From Pseudomonas iridis (GTDB lineage: Bacteria; Pseudomonadota; Gammaproteobacteria; Pseudomonadales; Pseudomonadaceae): a stretch of DNA of 64,000 bases. The notes under the pieces were generated by a model. That model saw only the letters and a list, made by a program, of their open reading frames with translations. It had not been told where the DNA came from and made no database searches. This document shows positions 26,924 to 36,808 of this stretch, one piece after another; the stretch's first letter is position 1; each line of letters begins with the position of its first letter. Location of the stretch: assembly GCF_017980685.1 (NCBI RefSeq), contig NZ_JACXXO010000001.1:558001-622000 (forward strand), given 5' to 3'. The position numbers and the translations under genes are program-made.

Positions 26924-29425
26924 ATGACCCGTTCCCCGTTCCGCCGTCTTGTGTTTGGCACCTTGCGCCGACTGTTGTATCTCTGGGTTCGCTCGGAGAC
27001 CATTAACCAGTCGTCGTTCACCCTCAACCTCGACCGCAGTCGTCCGGTGTTCTACGTCCTGCAAAACCCTTCGCTGACCGATCTGGCCGTGCTCGACACC
27101 GAGTGCACCAAGGCCGGCCTGCCACGGCCAGTGCTGGCGGTGTCGGTGGGTAATCTGCTGGAGCCGGCCGCGTTCTTCTACTTGACGCCGGACCCGGACT
27201 GGCTCGGCCGTCAGGACAAACGCGGTGCGCCGCCGACCCTGACGCGTCTTGTCAGCGCCCTCACCCAGAACGCCGCCGAAGACGCGCAGATCATTCCGGT
27301 CAGTGTGTTCTGGGGCCAGTCGCCGGACAGCGAATCGAGTCCGTGGAAGCTGTTGTTCGCCGACAGCTGGGCAGTCACCGGGCGCTTGCGTCGACTGCTG
27401 AGCATCATGATTCTCGGGCGCAAGACCCGCGTGCAATTCTCCGCGCCAATTCATCTGCGCGAACTGATCGATCACAACAAGGGCCACGAACGCACCGTGC
27501 GCATGGCCCAGCGAATCCTGCGCGTGCACTTTCGCAATCTCAAAGCCGCCGTTATCGGCCCGGACATTTCCCACCGGCGTAATCTGGTGAAGGGTCTGCT
27601 CAACCAGCCGCTGGTCAAGCAAGCGATCCTCGACGAAGCCGAACGCGAAAACATTTCGCCGGAAAAAGCCAAGGCCCAGGCCCTGCGCTATGGCAACGAG
27701 ATCGCCTCGGACTACACCTACACCGCGATCCGCTTTCTTGAAGTGGTGCTGAGCTGGTTCTGGAACAAGATCTACGACGGCATCAAGGTCAACCACATCG
27801 AAGGCGTACAGAACGTCGCGCAGGGTCACGAAGTGATCTACGTGCCGTGCCACCGCAGCCACATCGACTACCTGCTGCTCTCGTACCTGCTGTTCCGCAA
27901 CGGCCTGACCCCGCCGCACATCGCCGCCGGGATCAACCTGAACATGCCGGTGATCGGCAGCCTGCTGCGCCGTGGCGGCGCGTTCTTCATGCGCCGCACG
28001 TTCAAGGGCAACCCGCTGTACACCTCGGTGTTCAACGAATACCTGCACACCCTGTTCACCAAAGGTTTCCCGGTCGAATACTTCGTCGAGGGCGGTCGCT
28101 CGCGCACCGGACGCATGCTGCAACCGAAAACCGGGATGCTCGCGATCACGATGCGCAGTTTCCTGCGCTCGTCGCGGATGCCCATTGTGTTCGTACCGGT
28201 GTACATCGGTTACGAGCGGGTGCTGGAAGGTCGCACCTACCTCGGTGAACTGCGCGGCGCGAGCAAGAAGAAAGAGTCGATCTTCGACATCTTCAAAGTC
28301 ATCGGCGCACTCAAGCAGCGCTTCGGTCAGGTCGCGGTCAACTTCGGCGAGCCGATCAAACTGGCGGAGTTCCTCGACAGCGAACAGCCGGACTGGCGCC
28401 AACAGGAACTCGGTCCGCAATTCAAACCGGCGTGGCTCAACGAAACCACCCATCGTCTCGGCGAAAAAGTCGCGCAGCATCTGAACGAAGCGGCGGCGAT
28501 CAACCCGGTGAATCTGGTCGCGCTCGCCCTCCTGTCGACCACACGCCTGGCGCTGGACGATCGGGCGATGGCACGGGTGCTGGATCTGTACCTGGCGCTG
28601 CTGCGCAAGGTTCCCTACTCGCCGCACACCACATTGCCCGAAGGCGATGGCCGCGCGTTGATCGAGCATGTGAAGGACATGGATCTGCTGTCCGAGCAAA
28701 ACGATGCGCTGGGCAAGATCCTTTATCTCGACGAGCAAAATGCCGTCCTGATGACCTACTACCGCAACAACGTGCTGCACATTTTCGCGCTGCCGTCGCT
28801 GCTGGCGAGCTTCTTCCAGAGCACCTCGCGCATGAGCCGCGAACAGATCCTGCGCTACACCCGTGCCCTGTACCCGTACCTGCAATCGGAGTTGTTCATC
28901 CGCTGGACGCTGGACGAACTCGACGCCGTGGTCGATCAGTGGCTGCAAGCGTTTGTCGAGCAAGGTCTGCTGCGCTTCGAGAAAGAGGTGTACATGCGCC
29001 CGGCGCCAAGTTCGCGGCACTTCGTGTTACTGACCCTGCTGTCGAAAAGCATCGCGCAGACCTTGCAGCGCTTCTACATGACCGTGTCGCTGCTGCTCAA
29101 CGCCGGGCAGAACACCATCAGCGCCGAAGAACTGGAAGACCTGTGCACCGTCATGGCCCAGCGCCTGTCGATCCTGCACGGCCTCAATGCCCCGGAATTC
29201 TTCGACAAAAGCCTGTTCCGCCATTTCATCCAGACCCTGCTCGACCTCGACGTTTTGCGTCGCGACGACGCCGGTAAACTGAGCTACCACGAACTGCTCG
29301 GGGAACTGGCCGAAGGCGCGGCCAAACGCGTGTTGCCGGCGGAGATTCGCTTGTCGATCCGTCAGGTGGCGCTGCATCGCAGTGAAGATGCGGCCGATCA
29401 AGTCACCGCAGAGCCCGAAGTTTGA
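26924..29425 (+). CDS. plsB: Glycerol-3-phosphate 1-O-acyltransferase PlsB
   Basis: 833 aa membrane-bound enzyme for the first acylation of phospholipid synthesis. The acyltransferase motif HRSHID (H310 to D315) and the substrate-binding [12 protein letters not shown] motif follow, with [15 protein letters not shown] as a later block. The length fits the gammaproteobacterial family. Start [12 protein letters not shown] at ATG 26924. The inverted repeat 50 bp upstream could affect its expression. Confidence 0.95.
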   Translation: MTRSPFRRLVFGTLRRLLYLWVRSETINQSSFTLNLDRSRPVFYVLQNPSLTDLAVLDTECTKAGLPRPVLAVSVGNLLEPAAFFYLTPDPDWLGRQDKRGAPPTLTRLVSALTQNAAEDAQIIPVSVFWGQSPDSESSPWKLLFADSWAVTGRLRRLLSIMILGRKTRVQFSAPIHLRELIDHNKGHERTVRMAQRILRVHFRNLKAAVIGPDISHRRNLVKGLLNQPLVKQAILDEAERENISPEKAKAQALRYGNEIASDYTYTAIRFLEVVLSWFWNKIYDGIKVNHIEGVQNVAQGHEVIYVPCHRSHIDYLLLSYLLFRNGLTPPHIAAGINLNMPVIGSLLRRGGAFFMRRTFKGNPLYTSVFNEYLHTLFTKGFPVEYFVEGGRSRTGRMLQPKTGMLAITMRSFLRSSRMPIVFVPVYIGYERVLEGRTYLGELRGASKKKESIFDIFKVIGALKQRFGQVAVNFGEPIKLAEFLDSEQPDWRQQELGPQFKPAWLNETTHRLGEKVAQHLNEAAAINPVNLVALALLSTTRLALDDRAMARVLDLYLALLRKVPYSPHTTLPEGDGRALIEHVKDMDLLSEQNDALGKILYLDEQNAVLMTYYRNNVLHIFALPSLLASFFQSTSRMSREQILRYTRALYPYLQSELFIRWTLDELDAVVDQWLQAFVEQGLLRFEKEVYMRPAPSSRHFVLLTLLSKSIAQTLQRFYMTVSLLLNAGQNTISAEELEDLCTVMAQRLSILHGLNAPEFFDKSLFRHFIQTLLDLDVLRRDDAGKLSYHELLGELAEGAAKRVLPAEIRLSIRQVALHRSEDAADQVTAEPEV

Positions 29426-29448
29426 TGTTTACCTGTAGGAAATCAGTC

Positions 29449-29847
29449 ATGAAAAAACTCACCTTGCTCGCAGCCGCCACTCTATTGAGCGCCTGCCAAT
29501 CGACCACACCCGCCGGCAAGGCCAGCCTCGACGGCGAAGTGTTCTACCTGCAACGCATCGCCCTGCCACCAAGCGCGACCCTTAGCGTGAGCCTGCAAGA
29601 CGTATCGCTGGCCGACGCCCCGGCCGTGGTGCTCGATGAACAGAAAGGCCCGGTCAAAGGTCAGGTGCCACTGCCGTTCCACTTGACCTACGATCCGGCG
29701 CAAGTCAAACCCGGCCACCGCTATTCGGTCAGCGCACGCATTGAGGTCAACGGTGAACTGATGTTCATCACCACCGAAAACCACGCCGTGCAACTCGACG
29801 GCAACGATCCGCAGCCGCTGAAAATCCGCGTCGACGCCATTCGCTAA
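29449..29847 (+). CDS. YbaY/YscW-like lipoprotein
   Basis: 132 aa. The lipoprotein signal MKKLTLLAAATLLSAC places the lipidated cysteine at residue 16. A beta-rich domain follows (VSLQDVSLADAPAVVLDEQ, PLPFHLTYDPAQVKPGHRYS, VSARIEVNGELMFITTE), as in the YbaY family. It is probably anchored to the outer membrane from the periplasmic side; the function of YbaY is unsettled. ATG 29449 has AGGAAA upstream. It lies 23 bp after plsB, likely in one transcript with it and the next gene. Confidence 0.82.
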   Translation: MKKLTLLAAATLLSACQSTTPAGKASLDGEVFYLQRIALPPSATLSVSLQDVSLADAPAVVLDEQKGPVKGQVPLPFHLTYDPAQVKPGHRYSVSARIEVNGELMFITTENHAVQLDGNDPQPLKIRVDAIR

Positions 29848-29868
29848 TTGCCTATCAAGGAAGCTGCC

Positions 29869-30558
29869 ATGTTCCGCCCTACCCTTCGCTTCGCCGGCCT
29901 GTGCGCGGGCCTGATGATCTCCGCCAACGTGCTGGCGCTGTCGCTCGCCGACCTGTCGCAGCAAGACGCCACCGGCGGCCTCAAGGATGCCCTGACCCAA
30001 GGCGCGCAACTGGCCGTCAAACAATTAGGTACCCCGGGCGGTTTCTCCAACAACCCTGACGTGAAAATCGAACTGCCCGGCAAACTCGGCAAAGCCGCCA
30101 GTAAGATGAAAGCCTTCGGCATGGGCGCCCAGGTCGAAGAGCTGGAGACCGCCATGAACAAAGCCGCGGAAACTGCCGTAACCCAGGCCCAGCCGATCCT
30201 CGTCGACGCCGTGAAGAAAATGAGCGTCGCCGACGCCAAAGGCATCCTCAGCGGCGGCACCGACTCGGCCACCCAATACCTGGACAAATCCAGCCGCGAA
30301 CAGATCCGCGCCAAATTCCTGCCCATCGTCAAACAAGCCACCGACAAGGTTGGCGTGGCACAGAAGTACAACTCGTTCGCTGGTCAGGCTGCTGCGTTTG
30401 GCGTTGTCGATGCGAAGAGCGCGAACGTCGAAAACTACGTCACCGAGCAAGCGCTCAACGGCTTGTTTGAAATGATCGGCAAACAGGAAGAAACCCTGCG
30501 CAAGAACCCGGCCGCTGCGGCGACGAGTCTGGCGAAGAAAGTGTTCGGCACGTTGTAA
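29869..30558 (+). CDS. DUF4197 family exported protein
   Basis: 229 aa. A signal peptide (MFRPTLRFAGLCAGLMISAN, cleavage near VLA-LS) is followed by an all-helical domain with the DUF4197 pattern: DATGGLKDALTQGAQLAVKQ, VKIELPGKLGKAASKMKAFG, AKGILSGGTDSATQYLD and the FEMIGKQEETLRKNPAA tail. Role unknown. ATG 29869 has AAGGAAG upstream. It is the last gene before a strong terminator. Confidence 0.85.
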   Translation: MFRPTLRFAGLCAGLMISANVLALSLADLSQQDATGGLKDALTQGAQLAVKQLGTPGGFSNNPDVKIELPGKLGKAASKMKAFGMGAQVEELETAMNKAAETAVTQAQPILVDAVKKMSVADAKGILSGGTDSATQYLDKSSREQIRAKFLPIVKQATDKVGVAQKYNSFAGQAAAFGVVDAKSANVENYVTEQALNGLFEMIGKQEETLRKNPAAAATSLAKKVFGTL

Positions 30559-30571
30559 AGTTCTGAACGAC

Positions 30572-30610
30572 AAAAAGCCCGCTGAACCTCACAGGTCCAG
30601 CGGGCTTTTT
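30572..30610 (+). terminator. Terminator after the DUF4197 gene
   Basis: Stem of at least 13 bp (AAAAAGCCCGCTG/CAGCGGGCTTTTT). It has T-runs on both sides, so it can also serve the convergent minus-strand gene. Confidence 0.9.
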
Positions 30611-30618
30611 GTTGCGCA

Positions 30619-30876
30619 TCAGGTTTGCGGATCGACTTGATCGAGGACGCGGTTCACCGACAGCTCTGCGAGGGAGATCATCTGCTGAATACCCAGAAGA
30701 TGACTACACGTCGGGCCACCCTGGGTGAACGCCAGTTCCGTGGCCATGATATTGGCTGAGGCCAGCGTTTCACAGGCGTGAGCGAGTAGTGTTTCGGAAT
30801 CGGCTTCGGGGAGGACGGTGAAGATCGTACTGGGATGATTAATGGGTTTGGGCGGGTTTGGCGTGGGTTTGAACAT
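30619..30876 (-). CDS. DUF6124/DUF3077-like small protein
   Basis: 85 aa. It starts MFKPTPNPPKP, a start typical of a small-protein family repeated in Pseudomonas genomes, then has helical stretches (SETLLAHACETLASANIMAT, GIQQMISLAELSVNRVLDQV). No signal peptide; function unknown. GAGATTT precedes the ATG at 30876. It is preceded by a long structured leader with an internal terminator, which suggests RNA-level control. Confidence 0.72.
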   Translation of the reverse strand: MFKPTPNPPKPINHPSTIFTVLPEADSETLLAHACETLASANIMATELAFTQGGPTCSHLLGIQQMISLAELSVNRVLDQVDPQT

Positions 30877-31110
30877 GGCGAAATCTCCTGAAGTAGTGGA
30901 GCCGCCACCGTTCGCTGCGAAACGAATGTTAGGTGGCAGCTGTACGCAGGTTCGCAGACCGGGACTTCAGGCACCCGGCATACCCGAAGGTATCCCGCGC
31001 ACAGCCGCCATGACACAGGCATAAAAAAGCGCCCGTTTTCGGATGTTGGACGCTGTGTGTCTGAAGTTTAACCGGGCTGCGAAACCCGGTCGCTGATTTT
31101 TGCAGCGACG
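30877..31110 (-). promoter_or_regulatory. Structured leader of the DUF6124-like gene
   Basis: Read on the minus strand: a hairpin ACCGGGTTTCGCAGCCCGGT, then a terminator (31023-31052), then a UUCG-capped stem (GATACC-TTCG-GGTAT) near 30988-31002, then GTGGCGGCTCC and the ribosome site. It has no convincing coding frame. It could be an attenuated leader or an upstream sRNA followed by a second leader. Confidence 0.5.
31023..31052 (-). terminator. Internal terminator in the leader
   Basis: A 7-bp stem AGCGTCC/GGGCGCT (one G-T pair) with a 13-nt loop, then TTTTTT on the minus strand. It lies about 150 nt upstream of the small gene, so transcripts starting further up would end here unless read through. 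Confidence 0.65.
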
Positions 31111-31210
31111 ACCAAAGGCTAGAAATCGCACGTCCGACGGACAACCTGAAAAACATGTGGGAAGGTTCTTAGTTTTTGTCACACCGTTAAACAACTTTGC
31201 TTTTCAGGCC

Positions 31211-32113
31211 GCCTTCGCGAGCAGGCTCGCTCCCACAATTTGGGCTCGGGGCATTCAGATAGAAAACCGGGAGCCTGTCGGACGCCATCGCTGGCAAGCC
31301 AGCTCCTACAATTTCGGCACGCGCATTCAGGAAGAGATCGGTCGGCTGTCAGGCCGCTTTCGCGAGCAGGCTCGCTCCCACAATTTGGGCTCGGGGTAGT
31401 CAGATAGAAAACTTGGAGCCTGTCGGACGCCATCGCTGGCAAGCCAGCTCCCACAATTTCGGTCGCGCGCATTCAGGCAGAGATCGGTCGGCTGTCAGGC
31501 CGCCTTCGCGAGCAGGCTCGCTCCCACAATTTGGGCTCGGGGCATTCAGATAGAAAAGCGGGAGCCTGTCAGGACGCCATCGCTGGCAAGCCAGCTCCCA
31601 CAATTTCGGTCGCGCGCATTCAGGCAGAAATCGGTCGGCTGTCAGGCCGCCTTCGCGAGCAGGCTCGCTCCCACAATTTGGGCTCGGGGCATTCAGATAG
31701 AAAACCGGGGGCTATCAGGACGCCATCGCTGGCAAGCCAGCTCCCACAATTTCGGCACGCGCATTCAGGCAGAAATCGCTCGGCTGTCAGGCCGCCTTCG
31801 CGAGCAGGCTCGCTCCCACAATTTGGGCTCGGGGCATTCAGATAGAAAACCGGGAGCCTGTCAGGACGCCATCGCTGGCAAGCCAGCTCCCACAATTTCG
31901 GCACGCGCATTCAGGAAGAGATCGGTCGGCTGTCAGGCCGCCTTCGCGAGCAGGCTCGCTACCACGATTTGGGCTCGGGGCATTCAGATAGAAAACCGGG
32001 GGCTGTCAGGACGCCATCGCTGGCAAGCCAGCTCCCACAATTTCGGCCGCGCGCATTCAGGCAGAGATCGGTCGGCTGTCAGGCCGCCTTCGCGAGCAGG
32101 CTCGCTCCCACAG
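31211..32113. repeat. Tandem array of 145-147 bp units, each with two REP palindromes
   Basis: The REP-A core CGCGAGCAGG starts at 31216, 31361, 31507, 31654, 31799, 31945 and 32091, a spacing of 145-147 bp. Between them a REP-B (CGCTGGCAAGCCAGCTCC) occurs six times. All copies run in the same direction, and the linkers (TTTGGGCTCGGGGCATTCAG, GGTCGGCTGTCAGGC) are nearly identical. So there are six full units plus a half unit. No gene is credible inside, though frames stay open because of the regular period. Confidence 0.95.
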
Positions 32114-32120
32114 AAAAACA

Positions 32121-32174
32121 AAAGCCAAAGCCAAAGCCAAAGCCAAAGCCAAAGCCAAAGCAAAAGCAAAAGCA
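32121..32174. repeat. AAAGCC/AAAGCA hexamer microsatellite
   Basis: Six copies of AAAGCC then three of AAAGCA, nine hexamers in register, just after the REP array and followed by a C-rich stretch (32181-32191). The tract is prone to slippage. Confidence 0.95.
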
Positions 32175-32222
32175 AAAACAGCACCCCCCCCCGCCCCGCT
32201 TCGCTTCTCACCACTCAACAGG

Positions 32223-32581
32223 ATGAGCGTTAGCTCGGCTGCAGCTCTTGATCTTGCCGTACCGGCCCCTTCGGCAGGCTGAGTGGAGGGATTGATCCGG
32301 GGGTGGGCGCGAAGCGCCGTTCGACGAAGTCGAATACATCGAAAGGAGGTGCAGCGAAGCAAACCGGAAGCGATGCCCCCGGATCAATTCCGGAGCGAAG
32401 GAACCCCGAGCCCCAGCGAGCGGGCCGAACGCCGGGGCCCAGACCTTTGGTTCCTTTGGGGCGTTTGCCAAAGGGACTCGCTGTAAGAGCGAAACCGCCA
32501 GCGGCAACACCCGCAGAAACGGATATTCACCCAAAACCCCCAGAGCATGGTCGGCCCAAAGGCCGCCAAGCCCCAAGAAGA
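32223..32581. repeat. Larger palindromic repeat block next to mexK
   Basis: Gene-free stretch with nested inverted repeats: ATTGATCCGGGGG (32291-32303) and CCCCCGGATCAAT (32376-32388), with inner GGCGCGAAGCGCC and TTCGACGAAGTCGAA palindromes. A CAAAGG-rich part follows (CTTTGGTTCCTTTGGGG). It looks like a dispersed repeat rather than a gene. The ordinary mexK 3' end begins at 32582. Confidence 0.65.
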
Positions 32582-35500
32582 TCACCCCTCCCGACGAACC
32601 CTGAACCAAGCCGCATACAAAGCAGGCAAAAACAAAAGCGTCAGAGCCGTAGCCACAATCAACCCGCCCATGATCGCCACCGCCATCGGCCCGAAAAACA
32701 CACTGCGCGACAACGGAATCATCGCCAGAACCGCCGCCAGCGCCGTCAGCACAATCGGCCGAAAACGCCGCACAGTCGCCTCGATAATCGCCTGCCAAGG
32801 CTTCAAACCCGAGGCAATATCCTGCTCGATCTGATCCACCAGAATCACCGAATTGCGCATGATCATCCCCGACAGCGCGATCGTCCCCAGCATCGCCACA
32901 AACCCGAACGGCTGACGGAACACCATCAAAAACAACGTCACCCCGATCAACCCCAACGGCGCCGTCAAAAACACCATCGCCGTGCGCGAGAAGCTACGCA
33001 GTTGCACCATCAGCAACGTCAACACCACAACAATGAACATCGGCACCCCGGCGTTCACCGACTTCTGCCCACGCTCCGAATCCTCCACCGTACCGCCGAC
33101 ATCCAACAGATAACCGTCCGGCAATTCAGCGCGAATCGAATCCAGCGTCGGCATGATCTGCTTCACCAGCGTCGCTGGCTGCTCCTTGCCATAAATGTCC
33201 GCACGCACGGTCACGTTCGGCAGACGATTACGGTGCCAGATGATGCCTTCTTCAAAACCGTATTCAAGCGTGGCGACCTGCGACAACGCCACACTGCGAC
33301 CGTTATCAGTCGGTACCGCCAGGCTCGGCAACAACGACAACTCGGTGCGCTCATGCACCGTGCCGCGCAGCAGAATCTCGATCAATTCGTTGTCTTCGCG
33401 ATACTGACTGACGCTCGAACCGGTGAGCGAACTCTGCAGGAATTTCGCCAGATTGGCGGTGCTCACCCCAAGTGCCCGAGCGCGATCCTGATCGATATTC
33501 AGGTACACAACCTTGCTCGGTTCTTCCCAATCCAGATGCACATTGGCCACATGCGGGTTCTCGCGAACCTTGGCCGCCACCTTGCGCGCCAGCGCGCGGA
33601 CTTCTTCGATGTGCTCACCCGTGACGCGGAACTGCACCGGATAGCCAACCGGCGGGCCGTTTTCCAAACGCGTGACTCGCGAACGCAGTGCCGGGAATTG
33701 CTCGTTGAGCGTGCTGATCAGCCAGCCCCGCAGCGCCTCACGCTCCTCGATGTTTTTCGCCAACACGACAAACTGGGCGAAGCTCGCCGCCGGCAGTTGC
33801 TGATCCAGCGGCAGGTAGAAACGCGGTGATCCGGTGCCGACATACGCTACATAGTTGTCGATACCGGCGTGCTCCTTGAGCATCGCTTCCAGGCGTTTGA
33901 CTTCGCCAGTGGTATTGGCCAGCGACGCACCCTCGGCCAGTTTCAGATCGACCATCAATTCCAGCCGATTGGAGGCCGGGAAGAACTGCTGCGGCACGAA
34001 ACGGAACAACACCACCGAGGCGATAAACAGCCCGACCGTCAACACAATCACGGTTTTGCGGTGCGACACACACCACTCCACCACACGTCGAACCCGCTGA
34101 TAGAACGGCGTGCCATACGGGTCAGCCTGACCATCGGCAGTGCCATGTTTAGCCGCATGAATTTTCGCCAGATCCGGCAGGAGTTTTTCCCCCAGATACG
34201 GCACGAACACCACCGCCGCCACCCATGAAGCGAGCAACGCGATCGTCACGACCTGAAAAATCGAACGGGTGTATTCGCCAGTACCGGACTGCGCCGTGGC
34301 AATCGGCAGGAAGCCTGCGGCGGTGATCAACGTACCGGTAAGCATCGGGAACGCGGTGCTGGTCCAGGCGTAGCTCGCCGCGCGAATGCGATCGAAGCCC
34401 TGTTCCATTTTGATCGCCATCATTTCCACGGCAATGATCGCGTCATCCACCAGCAGCCCCAACGCCAGCACCAGCGCACCGAGGGAGATCTTGTGCAGGC
34501 CGATGCCGAGGTAATACATGCAGGCGAAGGTCATCGCCAGCACCAGCGGGATGGTCAGCGCCACGACCATGCCGGTGCGCACGCCAAGGGAGAAGAAGCT
34601 CACCAGCAACACGATCGCCAGCGCCTCGACCAACACTTGAACAAACTCGCCGACCCCGGTTTTTACCGCTGCTGGCTGGTCGGAGACTTTGCGCAATTGC
34701 ATGCCGGCCGGAAGGTTTTTCTGGATCCGCGAGAACTCGCCTTCCAGTGCCTTGCCGAGCACCAGAATGTCGCCGCCGTCCTTCATCGCTACGGCCAGAC
34801 CAATCGCGTCTTCAGCCATGAAGCGCATGCGCGGCGCCGGAGGATCGTTGAAACCGCGCCGCACGTCGGCGACATCGGAGATACGGAACGTTCGATCGCC
34901 AACGCGGATCGGGAAGTTCTTGATCTCGTCGACTGTCTGAAAATTCCCCGTGACCCGCAGCTGCAAGCGCTCGCTTCCCGTCTCGAAGAAGCCTGCGGTG
35001 GAGACCGCGTTCTGCTCTTCCAGCGCCTGTTGCACCGCCGCCAGCGGCAAACCGAGGGTGGCGAGTTTGACGTTGGACAGCTCGACCCAGATCTTCTCGT
35101 CCTGCAAACCAAGCAAGTCGACCTTGCCGACATCCTTGACCCGTTGCAGCTGAATCTGGATGCGGTCGGCGTAATCCTTGAGCACGGCGTAGTCGAAACC
35201 GTCGCCGGTCAGCGCGTAGATATTGCCGAAGGTGGTGCCAAATTCATCGTTGAAAAACGGCCCCTGAATCCCCGGTGGCAAGGTCTGGCGAATGTCGCCG
35301 ATCTTCTTGCGCACCTGATACCAGAGCTCGGGAATGTCCTTGGAATGCATCGAGTCGCGAGCAATGAACGTGACCTGAGATTCGCCGGGACGCGAGAAGG
35401 AAACGATGCGTTCGTACTCGCCGGTTTCCATCAGTTTCTTTTCGATGCGCTCGGTCACCTGGCGCGAAACCTCCTCTGCCGTAGCGCCCGGCCAGCGAGT

Positions 35501-35650
35501 CTGGATGACCATGGCTTTGAAGGTGAACGGCGGGTCTTCGCTCTGGCCGAGCTTGGTGTAGGACAACGCACCGACGATGGCCAGCAAAAGCATCAGGAAC
35601 AGTACGATCTGGCGATTACGCAGCGCCCATTCAGAAAGGTTGAAGCGCAT
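32582..35650 (-). CDS. mexK: RND efflux pump inner membrane transporter (MexK-like)
   Basis: 1022 aa. RND architecture: first helix at about 14-32, large periplasmic loops, helix cluster 335-530 with LGALVLALGLLVDDAIIAVE (the two proton-relay aspartates of TM4), and second-half helices near 540 and 860-1010. It starts MRFNLSEWALRN. Size, order and the divergent TetR gene match P. aeruginosa mexK-mexJ/mexL, which expels triclosan and macrolides; the exact orthology is inferred from synteny. It lies 6 bp after mexJ. No outer membrane channel gene is nearby. Confidence 0.9.
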   Translation of the reverse strand: MRFNLSEWALRNRQIVLFLMLLLAIVGALSYTKLGQSEDPPFTFKAMVIQTRWPGATAEEVSRQVTERIEKKLMETGEYERIVSFSRPGESQVTFIARDSMHSKDIPELWYQVRKKIGDIRQTLPPGIQGPFFNDEFGTTFGNIYALTGDGFDYAVLKDYADRIQIQLQRVKDVGKVDLLGLQDEKIWVELSNVKLATLGLPLAAVQQALEEQNAVSTAGFFETGSERLQLRVTGNFQTVDEIKNFPIRVGDRTFRISDVADVRRGFNDPPAPRMRFMAEDAIGLAVAMKDGGDILVLGKALEGEFSRIQKNLPAGMQLRKVSDQPAAVKTGVGEFVQVLVEALAIVLLVSFFSLGVRTGMVVALTIPLVLAMTFACMYYLGIGLHKISLGALVLALGLLVDDAIIAVEMMAIKMEQGFDRIRAASYAWTSTAFPMLTGTLITAAGFLPIATAQSGTGEYTRSIFQVVTIALLASWVAAVVFVPYLGEKLLPDLAKIHAAKHGTADGQADPYGTPFYQRVRRVVEWCVSHRKTVIVLTVGLFIASVVLFRFVPQQFFPASNRLELMVDLKLAEGASLANTTGEVKRLEAMLKEHAGIDNYVAYVGTGSPRFYLPLDQQLPAASFAQFVVLAKNIEEREALRGWLISTLNEQFPALRSRVTRLENGPPVGYPVQFRVTGEHIEEVRALARKVAAKVRENPHVANVHLDWEEPSKVVYLNIDQDRARALGVSTANLAKFLQSSLTGSSVSQYREDNELIEILLRGTVHERTELSLLPSLAVPTDNGRSVALSQVATLEYGFEEGIIWHRNRLPNVTVRADIYGKEQPATLVKQIMPTLDSIRAELPDGYLLDVGGTVEDSERGQKSVNAGVPMFIVVVLTLLMVQLRSFSRTAMVFLTAPLGLIGVTLFLMVFRQPFGFVAMLGTIALSGMIMRNSVILVDQIEQDIASGLKPWQAIIEATVRRFRPIVLTALAAVLAMIPLSRSVFFGPMAVAIMGGLIVATALTLLFLPALYAAWFRVRREG

Positions 35651-35656
35651 CGGGGC

Positions 35657-36769
35657 TTACTCCTTGTCCGCCAGATTGACCACACGGTTGGAGCGATCAA
35701 CGGGTCGCACCTGCTGCCCTTCGAGCAGTACATGCACACCAGCGGCGACCACCCAATCATTGGCGTTCAAGCCTTCGAGCACCGGCACGACTTTCTCGCC
35801 GAACGGGCCGACACGCACCGGGGTTTTCTTCAATGTGTTGTCGGCGCCAACGACCCAGACGTAAGTCGCGCCATTTTCAGCGGTCAGCGCCGAGAGCGGC
35901 ACCGACAGCGATACGGCATCGGCCGATTGCACGAACACCCGGGCGCTCTGACCCAGTTCGGCCGGGACCTTGCCGCTGGTAAAGGAAATTCGCGCGGCGA
36001 AGGTGCGCGATCTTGGGTCGGCAGACGGCGACAGCTCACGAATCTGCCCGGCGAAGCGCTGATTCTGCTGGGTCCAGAGTTCCACCGACACCGGTTGCCC
36101 GACCTTGAAGCGGCCGAAGCTCTGCTCCGGCAGGCTGATCAGTACTTCACGTTCGCCATCGGTGGCGAGGGTGAACACGGTTTGCCCGGCGGCGACCACT
36201 TGCCCTACTTCGACCGAACGCTTGGCCACCACGCCATCCTGTGGCGCGCGCAGCACGGCGTAACTGGCCTGGTTGGTCGAGACGTTGAATTCGGCTTTGA
36301 TCTGCTTGAGGCGGGCTGCGCCGGAGCGGTAGAGGTTTTCGGCGTTGTCGTACGCGGAGCGGCTGACCATCTGCCGATCCATCAGGGTTTTGTAGCGGTC
36401 GCGCTCGGCACGGACGAGGTTGAGATTGGCTTCAGCGGCGGAAACCTGAGCGCGGGTGGCTTCCAGTTGCAGGCGCACGTCCTGCGGATCGAGTTCGGCG
36501 AGGGGTTGGTCAGCCTTCACGCGCTGACCTTCATCGACCAGTCGTCGGCTGACTTTGCCGCCAATGCGGAACGCCAGATCGGGTTCGTAGCGGGCACGCA
36601 CCTCGCCCGGATAACTTTCCATCGCCTGCGCCGAAGGCTCTGGGTGCACCACCATGGCCGGTCGTACGGTGACTTGCGCCGCCTCTTCCTGGCCGCACGC
36701 GGACAATAAAAAAACCAGACTGACTGGCAATGCAAATGGCCACGTGAGGTGCAGTGCATGGCGGAACAT
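35657..36769 (-). CDS. mexJ: RND periplasmic adaptor (MexJ-like)
   Basis: 370 aa membrane fusion lipoprotein. The signal ends in LLSACG. A lipoyl/hairpin region follows, with VSRRLVDEGQRVKADQPLAE and a coiled-coil hairpin at about 95-165, then beta-barrel and membrane-proximal domains. It links the pump to an outer membrane channel. The frame is open up to 36931, but ATG 36769 (MFRHALHL) begins the lipoprotein signal and has AAAGGTC upstream. It forms an operon with mexK. Confidence 0.9.
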   Translation of the reverse strand: MFRHALHLTWPFALPVSLVFLLSACGQEEAAQVTVRPAMVVHPEPSAQAMESYPGEVRARYEPDLAFRIGGKVSRRLVDEGQRVKADQPLAELDPQDVRLQLEATRAQVSAAEANLNLVRAERDRYKTLMDRQMVSRSAYDNAENLYRSGAARLKQIKAEFNVSTNQASYAVLRAPQDGVVAKRSVEVGQVVAAGQTVFTLATDGEREVLISLPEQSFGRFKVGQPVSVELWTQQNQRFAGQIRELSPSADPRSRTFAARISFTSGKVPAELGQSARVFVQSADAVSLSVPLSALTAENGATYVWVVGADNTLKKTPVRVGPFGEKVVPVLEGLNANDWVVAAGVHVLLEGQQVRPVDRSNRVVNLADKE

Positions 36770-36808
36770 GATGACGGACCTTTCGCTAATGGTGCTTGGA
36801 ATAATTAT

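Noticed and set aside
26909..29020. Long minus-strand frame opposite plsB
   Set aside because: Shadow of plsB; no family motif, no ribosome site.
30929..31156. 75-codon frame on the minus strand before the DUF6124-like gene
   Set aside because: It coincides with stable RNA hairpins and the internal terminator; its residues show no protein-like pattern.
31211..32113. CRISPR array
   Set aside because: Both the repeated part and the linkers are conserved in every unit, the period is about 146 bp, and no cas gene is near.
31100..32233. Open frames running through the REP array
   Set aside because: Their products only repeat the palindromes ([19 protein letters not shown] and similar); they arise from the unit length and lack starts with ribosome sites.
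34493..36709. Long plus-strand frame opposite mexK and mexJ
   Set aside because: Antisense to both pump genes and without recognisable domains.
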